Shown piece after piece: positions 16,870 through 26,247 of a stretch of 64,000 nucleotides of DNA; positions within the stretch are counted from its first letter, which is position 1, and each line of letters begins with the position of its first letter. Under the pieces are notes generated by a model. That model made no database searches, had not been told where the DNA came from, and saw only the letters and a program-made list of their open reading frames with translations. Source of the stretch: Porphyrobacter sp. IPPAS B-1204. GTDB taxonomy: Bacteria > Pseudomonadota > Alphaproteobacteria > Sphingomonadales > Sphingomonadaceae. The stretch is taken from positions 1,262,001 through 1,326,000 of the forward strand of contig RHGM01000001.1 of NCBI GenBank assembly GCA_003724185.1, read 5' to 3'. Position numbers and translations under genes: made by a program.

Positions 16870-17214
16870 ATGATCAACACCCTCTCGATTCCCCGCACCG
16901 GCAAGCTGGCCATCCTCGCATCGGCGCTGGTCTACACCGGCCTCAGCTTCGGCGTCGCCACCGGCGCTGCCCCGGCCCATGCGGCTGGCGCGCCCTATTA
17001 CACCGCGACCCTTTCGGCCCCGGCGAGCGACACCAGGGCTGTCGCCGATGGCGTGGCCTGGGCCTGCAAGGATGCGACCTGCGTCGCCAACAAGACCACC
17101 GCCCGCCCGCTGCGCGTGTGCCGCGCCCTGAACCGCAAGTTCGGTGAAGTCGCGAGCTTCAAGGTTGCCGGCGAAGACATCACCGCTGAAGAACTGGCCA
17201 AGTGCAACGGCTGA
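16870..17214 (+). CDS. Small secreted protein, CC_3452 family
   Basis: Predicted periplasmic protein of 114 residues. Residues 1-38 look like a signal peptide ending AHA. The mature part starts AGAPYYTATLSAPA and contains WACKDATCVA, with four cysteines in all (two in that motif, one in VCRAL, one in KCNG), suggesting two disulphides. The pattern matches the CC_3452 family of uncharacterised alphaproteobacterial proteins. It has its own promoter region divergent from the HxlR gene and a rho-independent terminator after it. Function unknown. Confidence 0.75.
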   Translation: MINTLSIPRTGKLAILASALVYTGLSFGVATGAAPAHAAGAPYYTATLSAPASDTRAVADGVAWACKDATCVANKTTARPLRVCRALNRKFGEVASFKVAGEDITAEELAKCNG

Positions 17215-17281
17215 TCGCAGCCTGACACGAAGTCCCGGTCCGCAACTGGGCGCCTCTCCACTGCCCGCGCGGACCATCTCG

Positions 17282-17325
17282 CCCCCGGCACGCTTTCCCC
17301 AGAGCGTGACCGGGGGTTTGTTTTG
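17282..17325 (+). terminator. Rho-independent terminator after the CC_3452 gene
   Basis: An imperfect GC-rich stem (CCCCGGcACGCT opposite AGCGTgaCCGGGG) is followed by TTTGTTTT, about 70 bases after the stop codon. Confidence 0.7.
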
Positions 17326-17377
17326 GAATGGTGTTTATTTTTCGCACCCGCCTGTGCGGGTCCGGGGTCAGCGCAAC

Positions 17378-17992
17378 TTATCGACCTGCCCGAAGAAGTC
17401 CTGCTTCGAACAGCGCCGCCTCAAGGCTCGCTGCGTCGGTGAACAGGTGCGCGTCCCACCCGCGCGCGCGGGCCGCTTCGATGTTGGCAGGGTTGTCATC
17501 GGTGAAGAACAGCGCGTCGCCCTGCCGCCCGCTGCGCTGCTCGACGATTTCGTAGATTCGCGGCTCGGGCTTGGCGACCTTCTCGACGCCTGACACGATG
17601 ATGTCTTCGAAGTGATCGAAGATCGGCTGGGTCGGGCGGAATATTTGCCAGAACTCGTCACCGAAATTGGTCAGGCAGAACAGAGGCACACCAGCCGCCG
17701 CCAAACGCTCGACAATGGCGTGCGCCCCCTCAACCGGCCCGGGCACGGTTTCGTTGAAGCGCGTGGCATAGGCGCGGATGTGCGATTCATATTGCGGGTA
17801 GAGCGCGATTCGTTCTGGCACCATGTCAGCCAGCGCCCGGCCGCGGTCATGTTCGTAATGCCATTCCTCGGTCACGACATTGCTGAGAAACCAGTCCAGT
17901 TCCTCGGCATCTTCGATCAGCTTTTCGAACAACGCGCCCAGCTGCCACTGGAACAGCACCCGCCCGACATCGAACACCACAGCCTTTTGCAC
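17378..17992 (-). CDS. HAD-superfamily hydrolase, YihX-like subfamily IA
   Basis: Cytosolic phosphatase-type protein of 204 residues. Motif I is FDVGRVLF, so the nucleophile Asp is present but the usual second Asp is Gly, as in several YihX-like members. Motif II is CLTNFGDE, motif III has Lys in KVAKPEPRIY, and motif IV is FTDDNPANIEAA. The alpha-helical cap lies between residues 18 and 90. It is downstream of rpmJ behind a strong hairpin. Substrate unknown; sugar phosphates are typical for relatives. Confidence 0.85.
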   Translation of the reverse strand: MQKAVVFDVGRVLFQWQLGALFEKLIEDAEELDWFLSNVVTEEWHYEHDRGRALADMVPERIALYPQYESHIRAYATRFNETVPGPVEGAHAIVERLAAAGVPLFCLTNFGDEFWQIFRPTQPIFDHFEDIIVSGVEKVAKPEPRIYEIVEQRSGRQGDALFFTDDNPANIEAARARGWDAHLFTDAASLEAALFEAGLLRAGR

Positions 17993-18013
17993 GCTTCAAG
18001 CTCCCCAAACGCC

Positions 18014-18047
18014 TGCGGCCCGCGCTCCGGTCAGGAGGCGGGCCGCA
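18014..18047 (-). terminator. Long GC hairpin after rpmJ
   Basis: TGCGGCCCGC pairs with GCGGGCCGCA, and the loop itself contains CTCC/GGAG, giving a stem of about 14 bp. On the minus strand it lies 38 bases after the rpmJ stop and ahead of the HAD gene. It lacks a clear U-run, so it could be a processing or stability element instead of a terminator. Confidence 0.5.
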
Positions 18048-18084
18048 AATTCTGTTGGCCGCCCATGCCGGGCAGCCGCGCCGA

Positions 18085-18210
18085 TCAGCCCTGGCGGGCC
18101 TTGAAGCGGCGGTCGGTCTTGTTGATCACATAGGTGCGGCCGCGACGACGGATCACGCGGTTGTCGCGGTGACGGCCCTTGAGCGACTTCAGGCTGTTGA
18201 CGATCTTCAT
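18085..18210 (-). CDS. rpmJ: 50S ribosomal protein L36
   Basis: A 41-residue basic protein, [18 protein letters not shown] at the N-terminus and [12 protein letters not shown] at the C-terminus. It lacks the four zinc-binding cysteines of the C+ form. It is therefore the zinc-independent (C-) L36 type, usually found alone and away from the ribosomal protein operon, as here. ATG 18210 gives the standard length. Confidence 0.95.
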   Translation of the reverse strand: MKIVNSLKSLKGRHRDNRVIRRRGRTYVINKTDRRFKARQG

Positions 18211-18316
18211 GACGCTTTTTCCAAAAGAGAAGCGCGCCAGACAGGGCCGACGCGCGTTAAATCGAAGGCTGCCGTTAGCGACACCGGCCTGCGGCGTCAA
18301 TGCGAGTCTACCCCGG

Positions 18317-19324
18317 TCAGGGCCGCAAATCGCCCAATTTGCGCTCCCACGCCAGCGCATGGGCGATGATCGTGTCGAGATCGGCGTGCAGCGGCTCCCA
18401 TCCGAGCGTCTGCTTCAGCCGCGCCGGGTTGGAAATCAGCGAATCGGGGTCCCCTGCCCGGCGCCCTTCGATGCGGCGATCAAGCTTGCGATTCGTCACC
18501 CGGTCGACCGCGTCGAGCACCTCGTTGACCGAGAATCCCCGGCCATAGCCGCAGTTCATCGTCAGCGAGCGCGCCGGATCGGCGATCAGCGCCTCCAGCG
18601 TCAGCACGTGCGCTGCGGCCAGATCGCTGACATGGATATAGTCGCGCACGCCGGTGCCATCGGGCGTGTCGTAATCGGTGCCGAACACCGCCACTGATTC
18701 GCGCTTGCCCAGGGCCGCCTCGATCGCGACCTTGATCAGGTGCGTCGCGCCTGCGGTCGATTGCCCGCTGCGCGCCTGCGGATCGGCGCCCGCGACATTG
18801 AAGTAACGCAGCACGCCGTAATTCAGCGGATGGGCGGCAGCGACATCGGCGAGCATCTGCTCGGTCATCAGCTTGGACCAGCCATAGGGATTGATCGGGC
18901 GCTGCGGCGTATCCTCATCCACCGCAGCAACATCGGGGATGCCATAGGTCGCCGCGGTCGAGGAGAAGATCACGTGCGGCACACCCGCCGCCACCGCCGC
19001 TGCGATCAGCGCGCGGCTTTTGGCGGTGTTGTTGTGGTAATACTTCAGCGGATCGGCGACGCTTTCAGGCACCACGATAGAGCCTGCAAAATGCATGATC
19101 GCAGCCGTGTTCTGCTCGGCGAAGATCCGTGCCAGCAGCGCGGCGTCCTCGATATCGCCTTCATACAGGGGCACGTCAGCGGGGATTGCGAAACGGAACC
19201 CCGTCGTCAGGTTGTCGATCACCGCCACCGGCCAGCCCGCATCGCGCAACGCGAGCACCGCATGGCTGCCGATATAGCCCGCGCCGCCGGTGACGAGCAC
19301 GGAAGGTTTGCTCTGCAATGTCAT
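18317..19324 (-). CDS. galE: UDP-glucose 4-epimerase
   Basis: NAD-dependent epimerase interconverting UDP-glucose and UDP-galactose for surface polysaccharide synthesis, 335 residues. The Rossmann motif [15 protein letters not shown] is near the N-terminus. The catalytic serine region is FSSTAATYG and the active-site pair is [17 protein letters not shown] and YFNVAGADP are typical GalE blocks. It is divergent from the DUF4136 gene. It could use UDP-GlcNAc as well. Confidence 0.93.
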   Translation of the reverse strand: MTLQSKPSVLVTGGAGYIGSHAVLALRDAGWPVAVIDNLTTGFRFAIPADVPLYEGDIEDAALLARIFAEQNTAAIMHFAGSIVVPESVADPLKYYHNNTAKSRALIAAAVAAGVPHVIFSSTAATYGIPDVAAVDEDTPQRPINPYGWSKLMTEQMLADVAAAHPLNYGVLRYFNVAGADPQARSGQSTAGATHLIKVAIEAALGKRESVAVFGTDYDTPDGTGVRDYIHVSDLAAAHVLTLEALIADPARSLTMNCGYGRGFSVNEVLDAVDRVTNRKLDRRIEGRRAGDPDSLISNPARLKQTLGWEPLHADLDTIIAHALAWERKLGDLRP

Positions 19325-19441
19325 GGCGATGCCCTATCACACAATCCGTTTGGAAATTCTCAACCTGAAGCAGACACATCGAGGTCTGTGCACGTTCATG
19401 TGCGCGCTCTATAAGCGGCAGGCTACGAAAGGAACCCCGCC

Positions 19442-20068
19442 ATGCTTCGAGTGTCCCTGCTTCTGCCTGTCGCCGCCGCACTGGCGCTGTCGGCCTGTGC
19501 AACCACGCCCTTCACCGGCCCGGTCGAAGTCACGCGCTTTGTCGCGCCCGATCCGGCGGGCCTCGGAAAGGGGACCATCGCGCTCACCTTCCCCGACGAG
19601 GTCAGCAATGAAAGCGCCCGCGGGGCTTTTGCCTCCGCCGTCGCAAGCGAATTGACGCGGCTCGGCTACACCGTCGTGGCCGAAGGTGCGCCTGCGGCAC
19701 AGACCGCCGCGATCCGCACCAGCCGCACGCCGATTGCCGCCGCCCCGGCACAACGGCGCGGGCCGGTAAATGTCGGCATTGGCGGAGGCACGGGCGGTTT
19801 TGGTTCCGGGATTGGCGTGGGCGCCGGCATCAACCTTGGCGGTGGACGCGAAGGACCGGCAGCGAACACCCTGCTCGAAGTCCGGATCGGCACGGCCGAC
19901 GGCACCACCCTGTGGGAAGGCCGTGCGCAGATGGCGACGGGCGTGAAGTCACCCTTCTCGCAGGTCGATACCAGCGCCCGGACGCTGGCTGCAGGGTTGT
20001 TCCGCAACTTCCCCGGTGGCAATGGCGAAAGCGTGACCATCGACGCCAAGAAGCTTCAAGGACAGTAA
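19442..20068 (+). CDS. DUF4136-like lipoprotein
   Basis: Predicted lipoprotein of 208 residues with lipobox LSAC at Cys19. The N-terminal [11 protein letters not shown] and the C-terminal [20 protein letters not shown] resemble DUF4136 domains. A glycine-rich insert ([19 protein letters not shown]) of about 30 residues sits in the middle, predicted flexible. The stop codon overlaps the start of the carboxypeptidase gene as TAATG, so the two are coupled. Function unknown. Confidence 0.75.
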   Translation: MLRVSLLLPVAAALALSACATTPFTGPVEVTRFVAPDPAGLGKGTIALTFPDEVSNESARGAFASAVASELTRLGYTVVAEGAPAAQTAAIRTSRTPIAAAPAQRRGPVNVGIGGGTGGFGSGIGVGAGINLGGGREGPAANTLLEVRIGTADGTTLWEGRAQMATGVKSPFSQVDTSARTLAAGLFRNFPGGNGESVTIDAKKLQGQ

Positions 20069-21204
20069 TGACACTTTTCATCGACGCCGGGTTCGACAGC
20101 GGCAACATCGACGTCCTCGGGATCGAGGGCGCCACCGCGCGTCTGGCGATCCGGCGCGACAATGCCTCGGAATTCTTCCAGTGGTTCCACTTCCGCGTCT
20201 CTGCCCGCGCAGGCGAGGAAGTGGTGCTGAAGCTGACCGGCCTTAACGCCAGCGCCTATCCGGGCGGCTGGCCGGATTACAACGCCTGCGTCAGCGAAGA
20301 CCGCGCCTACTGGACGCGCGCCACCTCAAGCTTCGACAAGGACGAGGATGGCGGCACGCTGACGGTCCGCTACCTGCCCGCAACCGATGTGTTCTGGTGC
20401 GCCTATTTCGCGCCCTTCTCGATGGAGCGGCACCACGATCTGGTTGCAGAAACGGCGGCGTGTGAAGGCGTGGATTATGTCCGGCTGGGCACCACATTGG
20501 ATGGCCAGCCGATTGACTGCCTGGAAATGGGCGAAGGCGACACACAAGTGTGGCTCTACGCCCGCCAGCATCCGGGCGAAACGCAGGCGGAATGGTGGAT
20601 CGAGGGCGCCTTGGAATGCCTGACCGACCCTGCTGATCCGGTGGCGCGGGCGCTGCGCAAGCAATGCCGCATCCACGTCGTGCCGAATTGCAATCCTGAT
20701 GGCTCACGCCGCGGGCACCTCCGCACCAATGCGGTGGGCACCAACCTCAACCGCGAATGGGCCGAACCGACGCCCGAACGTTCTCCCGAAGTGCTGGCGA
20801 TCCGTAACCGGATGGACCAGACCGGCGTCGACTTCGCGATGGATGTCCACGCGGACGAGGCGATCCCGGCCGTGTTCCTCGCCGGGTTTGAGGGCATTCC
20901 TTCGTGGCAGGACGAACAGGGCGAAGGCTACTACCGATACGAGCGGATCCTCGACCGGCGCACGCCCGATTTCCAGACCAAGCTGGGCTATCCCAAGGCC
21001 CCTGCGGGCCGTGCCAACCTCTCCATGAGCACCAACCAGCTAGCCGAGCGCTTCGGCGCAGTCGCGATGACGCTGGAGATGCCCTACAAGGATCTGGCCG
21101 ACTTCCCCGAGCCGGAACAGGGCTGGTCACCGGAACGCTGCAAGCTTTTGGGCCGCGAATGCATGGCCGCGCTGGTGGAATGGCTTGAGGGGCGGGACGC
21201 CTAG
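20068..21204 (+). CDS. M14-family zinc carboxypeptidase (cytosolic carboxypeptidase-like)
   Basis: Predicted cytoplasmic metallocarboxypeptidase of 378 residues, similar in layout to cytosolic carboxypeptidases (CCP/AGBL, deglutamylases in eukaryotes). An N-terminal beta domain of about 120 residues precedes the M14 domain. Zinc ligands are in QHPGET (H168, E171) and DVHADE (H261). Substrate-binding [13 protein letters not shown] and TNLNREW are intact, and catalytic Glu337 is in TLEMPYKD. There is no signal peptide. ATG 20068 overlaps the previous stop; longer frames run inside the lipoprotein gene. Bacterial substrate unknown. Confidence 0.88.
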   Translation: MTLFIDAGFDSGNIDVLGIEGATARLAIRRDNASEFFQWFHFRVSARAGEEVVLKLTGLNASAYPGGWPDYNACVSEDRAYWTRATSSFDKDEDGGTLTVRYLPATDVFWCAYFAPFSMERHHDLVAETAACEGVDYVRLGTTLDGQPIDCLEMGEGDTQVWLYARQHPGETQAEWWIEGALECLTDPADPVARALRKQCRIHVVPNCNPDGSRRGHLRTNAVGTNLNREWAEPTPERSPEVLAIRNRMDQTGVDFAMDVHADEAIPAVFLAGFEGIPSWQDEQGEGYYRYERILDRRTPDFQTKLGYPKAPAGRANLSMSTNQLAERFGAVAMTLEMPYKDLADFPEPEQGWSPERCKLLGRECMAALVEWLEGRDA

Positions 21205-21665
21205 GCCTGCACTTCGCGCGCCAGCCGGGCGAGCATGTTGCGCACGATCACCCGGTGCGCGATTCCGACTGGCACCATATAGGCGCGGCCGAACAGGTTA
21301 TGCGTGATCACTGACGAGGTGATCGTCAGCACCTGGCCCTCGCACGATACGCAGGTCATCACATCGAGGTGTCGGTCACGTTCGGTCAGCACCAGATGTT
21401 CGGGCGTCGCTTCCTCGACCAGAAAGAAATCGAGATACTCCCCCGCCGCCGCCTGCGTCACGCGTGCGCCGCTAAATCCGCCGATGCGCTTCACCCCGAA
21501 CCGCGCCGAGATCGCATCGCGAACCGCAAAGGCAGCGCGCAGCAGTGGCTGCGGACTGGCCATGATGATGTTCCACGCTTCCAGCGGGGAAACCGGGCGG
21601 GCCAGCGAAACTGACTGGCTGTCGTGGTAATCGAGCGATTCCGGGGGCCCAAGGGTGACGATCAT
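21201..21665 (-). CDS. DUF2867 family protein
   Basis: A 154-residue protein with no signal peptide or membrane segment. The mid-part [13 protein letters not shown] and the C-terminal [22 protein letters not shown] match the DUF2867 family of uncharacterised proteins, thought to have a lipid-binding-like fold. ATG 21665, ten bases after cdd, is preferred; a GTG at 21698 would overlap cdd. It converges with the carboxypeptidase gene with a four-base overlap. Confidence 0.75.
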   Translation of the reverse strand: MIVTLGPPESLDYHDSQSVSLARPVSPLEAWNIIMASPQPLLRAAFAVRDAISARFGVKRIGGFSGARVTQAAAGEYLDFFLVEEATPEHLVLTERDRHLDVMTCVSCEGQVLTITSSVITHNLFGRAYMVPVGIAHRVIVRNMLARLAREVQA

Positions 21666-21675
21666 CGCGCGCGTC

Positions 21676-22101
21676 TCAGGCCAGATGCCCCGGCCCAAAC
21701 GCGTACGGCAGCAGCGCTGACAGCGTCACCCGCCGCACGTCATCCTTGCTGACGCATAGCACCAGCGGATCGGTCCCGCCCAGCGCGGCGACCTCGTTCA
21801 AGACCTGACGGCAGCGCCCGCACGGGGTGATCGGCTCGGCATCGGCCTTCAGCCCCACCACCGCCACGGCCACCAAACCGCCGCGCCGCCCCTCGCCCAT
21901 CGCCTTGGCGACGGCGACCGTCTCGGCGCACAGGGCCAGGCCGTAGCTCGCGTTTTCGATATTGCAGCCGGTGATCACCGCGCCATCGTCAAACAGCAGC
22001 GCCGCGCCGACGGGGTAATCGGAATAGGGGGCATAGGCGTTCTCGGCCGCGGCAAAGGCGGCGGTGATGAGGGCCTGTTCCTGTGCGCTATCGACGATCA
22101 T
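21676..22101 (-). CDS. cdd: Cytidine deaminase
   Basis: Zinc enzyme of pyrimidine salvage that converts (deoxy)cytidine to (deoxy)uridine. The 141-residue product matches the small homotetrameric type. The catalytic CAETVAV motif holds one zinc Cys and the proton-shuttle Glu, and PCGRCRQ supplies the other two Cys. NIENASYGLALCAET is the substrate site. ATG 22101 overlaps the stop of the upstream GH25-like gene (ATGA). Confidence 0.94.
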   Translation of the reverse strand: MIVDSAQEQALITAAFAAAENAYAPYSDYPVGAALLFDDGAVITGCNIENASYGLALCAETVAVAKAMGEGRRGGLVAVAVVGLKADAEPITPCGRCRQVLNEVAALGGTDPLVLCVSKDDVRRVTLSALLPYAFGPGHLA

Positions 22102-22820
22102 TTCTGCACCACCACCCATTCGACCGGCTCCTCGCTCGCTTCCGTCACAAGCGCGCTGTTCGCGCTCCATAGCAGCCAGGGGCGGCCCGCATAGTCCGGC
22201 CGCGCCCGGTCACGCGCCAGCCACAGATCGCGGGTCAGCGTGGTGGCGGTGTTGTGGCGGTCCTGAAAGTCGGGGCTGAGTTTGAGGATCACCCGCTTGC
22301 CCGCGTGGGTTTCGATCTGGTTGATCAGGGTCATCAGCTCGCTTTCTACCGCGGCATCGCTGACCGCAGGCGAGCAGCCATCGGCCAGCCGGCCAAGCCC
22401 GATCGCCGGCGGCAGCAGATCGCCATCGCGGGGTACCATCTGCGCGAAGGCCCCGCTTTGCGCGTCGGCCCGCGTGCAGGGGTCGAAATCGAGCATCACC
22501 CCCACCTGCAAGCCCGCTTCGCGCGCACGGGCGAAACGGTCGGCAAATCCTCCGGGCGCCCCTGCCGCAGGGCCGGCCACCAGTGGCAGATAGACAAACT
22601 GCGCGCCCACCGCCTTCAGCGTGGCAAAGCGAACCTCGCCCCCGCTTGCGGGAACCAGCGCGCCCTGTTCGGGATAGAGCCCTTCGTCAGGCCGCCATTC
22701 GCGCATGTCCCACCACAGCCAACCGGCAAAGGCGACGCCGAACAGCGCCGCCAGCGCCGCCAAGCGCCACAACCAGCGCCGGGGCGCCTTTCGCGCCCGG
22801 GTTTTGCCCCCTTTGCCCAT
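22098..22820 (-). CDS. GH25 (lysozyme)-fold protein, catalytic motif lost
   Basis: Membrane-anchored protein of 240 residues. A basic N-terminus precedes one transmembrane helix (about 17-36), then a domain that follows the GH25 lysozyme pattern: an AGLQVGV strand, a proline-marked strand LLPPAIGLGRL, and LLWSANSA near the end. In active GH25 enzymes the proline-marked strand reads like PVLDVE, with the catalytic Asp and Glu. Here both are absent, and the early KATEG-type motif is also replaced. It is probably not a muramidase but a binding or structural relative. It is coupled to cdd by overlap. Confidence 0.65.
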   Translation of the reverse strand: MGKGGKTRARKAPRRWLWRLAALAALFGVAFAGWLWWDMREWRPDEGLYPEQGALVPASGGEVRFATLKAVGAQFVYLPLVAGPAAGAPGGFADRFARAREAGLQVGVMLDFDPCTRADAQSGAFAQMVPRDGDLLPPAIGLGRLADGCSPAVSDAAVESELMTLINQIETHAGKRVILKLSPDFQDRHNTATTLTRDLWLARDRARPDYAGRPWLLWSANSALVTEASEEPVEWVVVQK

Positions 22821-22837
22821 ACCTTTTGTCTGGCCCC

Positions 22838-23371
22838 TCAGCCCTTGATATGCAGCACGCAGATCAGCGTGAACAACCGCCTTGCGGTGGCGAAATCGGT
22901 CTCGACCTTGCCTTCGAGCCGTTCGAGCAGCAGCTCGGCGGCGTTGTTGTGGATGCCGCGCCGGGCCATGTCGATCGTCTCGATTTCAGCGGGCGTGGCC
23001 TTGCGGATCGCCTGATAATAGCTGTCGCAGATCGCGAAATATTCGCGGATCGGGCGGCGGAACCGAGCCATGCCGATCAGCAGGGTTTCGAGAAGCTGGT
23101 CTGCGGTGTCGCGGATATCCATCGCCAGCCGCCCGTCGGTGACTGAAAGGTGGAGATGATACGGCCCCGAAGCCCCGCGTTCGACCGAACGGACGGGCTT
23201 GAAGCTGTTCTCTTCGATCAGGTCATAGATCGCCACGCGGCGTTCCTGCTCGACATCGGCGTTGCGCCACAAGATCGTCGCTTCGTCCAGCGTCACCTGC
23301 GCAATGCGCTGCGCCCCCGCGGCGCCGGGCGCGGGAGACAGGGGCAGGGAATCGGACGGCGAGCCAGCCAT
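22838..23371 (-). CDS. UPF0262 family protein
   Basis: Uncharacterised protein of 177 residues found almost only in alphaproteobacteria. The recognisable core runs from IAQVTLDEATILWRNAD through YHLHLSVTDGRLAMDI to the helical C-terminus DMARRGIHNNAAELL. ATG 23371 is chosen because GAAGG precedes it and the upstream extension is not conserved in character. It is divergent from dnaB with 147 bp between. Function unknown. Confidence 0.85.
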   Translation of the reverse strand: MAGSPSDSLPLSPAPGAAGAQRIAQVTLDEATILWRNADVEQERRVAIYDLIEENSFKPVRSVERGASGPYHLHLSVTDGRLAMDIRDTADQLLETLLIGMARFRRPIREYFAICDSYYQAIRKATPAEIETIDMARRGIHNNAAELLLERLEGKVETDFATARRLFTLICVLHIKG

Positions 23372-23518
23372 AATGCTGCCTTCGCAGATGCAGGGCACGC
23401 ACTTCAAGCACTTCGGGAGGCGCGGGCCCAAACTCTCCCCGCTATCCACAGCGTACGAAATAAATATTGGCGCGTTTCGCCCTTGCGCGAGAGGGGCGCT
23501 GCGGCGCATCAGGCCCGC

Positions 23519-25039
23519 ATGGCCGAACCCGAAAAAGTCACCCCGATCAAGCCACCAGCCGGCGATGCCGACGCGGTATCACGCAAGCTGCCCTATAATC
23601 TTGAGGCGGAAGCGGCGTTTCTGGGTGCGGTATTGATCGACAACCGAGTGCTGGAAGAATTGCAGGTGCCGATTCGCGCCGATCACTTCTTCGAAGGCCT
23701 GCACCAGCGCATCTACACCCGCGTACTGGCGCTGCTGGAACGCAACGCCACCGCCTCGCCCGTCACGCTGCGCCCCTATTTCGAAGCGGACGAGGCGCTG
23801 AAGGAACTGGGCGGCACCAGCTACCTCGCGCAGTTGACCGCCAGCGGCGCAGGCCTGCTCGCCCCGCGTGAACTCGCCCAGCAGATTTACGATCTGGCGC
23901 TGCTGCGCGAGCTTGTCAGCGTCGGGCGCGGGCTGGTCGAAGGCGCGCTGGATACCTCGGAAGACACGTCCCCGCTGGACCGCATCGCCCAGGCCGAGGC
24001 CGATCTGTTCCGCGTGGCCGAAGGCGCGGCGACGGGGCGTGAGGCATCGACCTTCCGCGAAGCCGCGATGCACGCGATCAAGCTGGCCGAAGCCGCGATG
24101 AATTCGGGCGGCGGCCTGTCCGGCAAGACCACCGGGCTTTCCAGCATCGACCAGAAGACGTCAGGCCTGCACAGCTCCGACCTTATCATCCTTGCCGGGC
24201 GTCCCGGCATGGGCAAAACCTCGCTCGCCACCAACATCGCTTTCAATTGCGCGGAAAAGCATCTGGAATGGCAGCGCGACGGGGGCGAATTCAATTACGG
24301 CGCGCCGGTCGCCTTCTTCAGCCTTGAAATGAGCGCGGACCAGCTCGCCACGCGTATTCTGGCCGAACAGGCCGAGATTTCATCCGAAGCCCTGCGCAGC
24401 GGTAAGCTGAGCCGCGAGGATTTCCAGAAGCTGTCCTATGCCAGCCAGCGGCTTGCCGAATTGCCGCTCTATATCGACGATACGCCCGCGCTCACCATCG
24501 GCTCCTTGCGCACCCGCGCGCGGCGGATGAAGCGGCGGCATGACATCGGCCTCATCATCGTCGACTACCTGCAACTGCTGCAAGGATCGGGCCGCGCCAA
24601 TGACAACCGGGTGAACGAAATCTCGGAAATCAGCCGCGGGCTGAAGACGCTGGCCAAGGAATTGCAGGTGCCGGTGATCGCGCTGTCACAGCTCAGCCGC
24701 GCGGTCGAAAGCCGCGAGGACAAGCGCCCGATGCTGTCCGACCTCAGAGAATCCGGCTCGATCGAGCAGGACGCCGACATGGTGTGGTTCATCTTCCGCG
24801 GAGATTACTACCACCTGCTGGTCAAGCCCGACACGCCCGACGCCAGCAGCGCGCCCGACGTGCAGGAAAAATACCGCCAGTGGGAGGAAAAGTTCGAAGC
24901 AATGGTCGGCCGCGCCACCCTGATCGTGGCGAAACAGCGCCACGGTTCAACCGGTAACGTCCCCCTCCACTTCCAGAGCGACATCACCAAGTTCACCTCG
25001 CCCAATTACAAGGACTATTCGGACTACGGTTACGAATAG
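23519..25039 (+). CDS. dnaB: Replicative DNA helicase DnaB
   Basis: Hexameric 5'-3' helicase of the replication fork, 506 residues. The N-terminal DnaB domain (about 23-125, starting LPYNLEAEAAFLGA) binds primase. The RecA-like domain has Walker A AGRPGMGKTS and Walker B LIIVDYLQLL. It also has the arginine-finger region SREDKRPMLSDLRESGSIEQDAD. ATG 23519 gives the expected length. No intein is present. It ends three bases before the convergent GGDEF gene. Confidence 0.96.
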   Translation: MAEPEKVTPIKPPAGDADAVSRKLPYNLEAEAAFLGAVLIDNRVLEELQVPIRADHFFEGLHQRIYTRVLALLERNATASPVTLRPYFEADEALKELGGTSYLAQLTASGAGLLAPRELAQQIYDLALLRELVSVGRGLVEGALDTSEDTSPLDRIAQAEADLFRVAEGAATGREASTFREAAMHAIKLAEAAMNSGGGLSGKTTGLSSIDQKTSGLHSSDLIILAGRPGMGKTSLATNIAFNCAEKHLEWQRDGGEFNYGAPVAFFSLEMSADQLATRILAEQAEISSEALRSGKLSREDFQKLSYASQRLAELPLYIDDTPALTIGSLRTRARRMKRRHDIGLIIVDYLQLLQGSGRANDNRVNEISEISRGLKTLAKELQVPVIALSQLSRAVESREDKRPMLSDLRESGSIEQDADMVWFIFRGDYYHLLVKPDTPDASSAPDVQEKYRQWEEKFEAMVGRATLIVAKQRHGSTGNVPLHFQSDITKFTSPNYKDYSDYGYE

Positions 25040-25042
25040 GGC

Positions 25043-26194
25043 TCAGGCATTGGCCGCGAGGCTGCGCGTTTGCTGCGCGTCGTCGCGGCGCAGTTCGGCC
25101 TTGACCTGATAGAGCGCACGGTCGGCATGTTCGAACAGGGCGTCGGCATCGGCGCCGTCATCAGGCCAATGCGCCACGCCGATACTTGCGCCGACCTGCA
25201 GGGGCACGCCGTCGATGTCATGCGGACGGGCCAGCGTGATCAGGATGCGTTCTGCCAGCGGGGCATCGTGCAGCGCCGAGTGCGGCGGGATCAGCACCGC
25301 GAATTCATCGCCCCCCTGCCGCGCCACCAGCCCGCCATCGCCGATGGCCTCGCGCAGCCGATCGGCAATCGCGCACAGCAGCTTGTCGCCAATGGCATGG
25401 CCGTGGGCATCATTGACCGGCTTGAACCCGTCGAGATCGAGCAGTGCCAGCTTGAAGCCGGGCGCGTCGCCCGCCTTGGCGAGTAGCGCCGCGATCCGTG
25501 CGTCGAGCGTGCGGCGGTTGGCAAGCCCGGTCAGCGGATCGGTATGCGCCAGATCGCGGGTCTGGTGCTGAAGCTGCAGCAAATCGACCAGCATCGCATG
25601 GCCCTGAAGGATAAAGCGCACGAGGATTGCGGTGGCCAGCAGCAGCGACATCGCCGCGCCTATCTCCGCCGGGCGGCCGGATGAAAGCATCAGCGCCGAA
25701 ATCGGCACCACCCCAATCACCAGATTAAGGATCGCGGCAAAGCGGATCGCCGAGAGGCAATAGGCCGTCGCCAGCGAGCCCATGGCAATGATCATGGCAA
25801 AGCTGGAATGGTTTTCGACCGGCGAAGCAAACCAGTTGAGCACCGCCCAGCTGCTGCACATCACCCCGACCCAGCCCGACACGCTGGCGGTCTTCTTCAC
25901 GATCAACTGCGCCCGGCGCAGGCTCAAATGGCGGCTGCGAGAGACCTTGTTTTCAATCAGGCCGAGCACGCACAGCACCGCCAGCAGCGCGGGCATGCCG
26001 TATTTGATCCCCCAGTGCAGATCGGCCGCACCCGCCCAGGCCGCCGTCGGCGTGGTGGCGAGCAGCATCAGATACATCATCGGGGTCTGGGTCTCGACCC
26101 GGCGCGCACGCAGCAGGGTAAAGTCATCGCGGATCGCCGCCGGAATCGGCGGCACGACACGCCTGCGTAAAGTTTGAAAGCCCCACCCCATCAC
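25043..26194 (-). CDS. Membrane-bound diguanylate cyclase (GGDEF)
   Basis: Makes cyclic di-GMP, the second messenger for biofilm and motility choices. The 383-residue protein has about five to six transmembrane helices (residues 45-205), then a GGDEF domain. The domain carries HTDPLTGLANRRTL, DLDGFKPVNDAHGH (metal and base binding) and the intact GGDEF core at 294-298. The RxxD inhibitory site that normally precedes the core is not present, so product feedback is probably absent. The membrane part matches no named sensor I can assign. It follows the PLD gene by 53 bp. Confidence 0.9.
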   Translation of the reverse strand: MMGWGFQTLRRRVVPPIPAAIRDDFTLLRARRVETQTPMMYLMLLATTPTAAWAGAADLHWGIKYGMPALLAVLCVLGLIENKVSRSRHLSLRRAQLIVKKTASVSGWVGVMCSSWAVLNWFASPVENHSSFAMIIAMGSLATAYCLSAIRFAAILNLVIGVVPISALMLSSGRPAEIGAAMSLLLATAILVRFILQGHAMLVDLLQLQHQTRDLAHTDPLTGLANRRTLDARIAALLAKAGDAPGFKLALLDLDGFKPVNDAHGHAIGDKLLCAIADRLREAIGDGGLVARQGGDEFAVLIPPHSALHDAPLAERILITLARPHDIDGVPLQVGASIGVAHWPDDGADADALFEHADRALYQVKAELRRDDAQQTRSLAANA

Positions 26195-26247
26195 GGGGCT
26201 TCTACGGGCAGAGAATGAAATGCGCGTTAATCACGTAAACCGGCGGA

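Noticed and set aside
23442-23450. CTATCCACA, close to a DnaA box, upstream of dnaB
   Set aside because: Single copy with one mismatch to TTATCCACA and no cluster, so not evidence for an origin.
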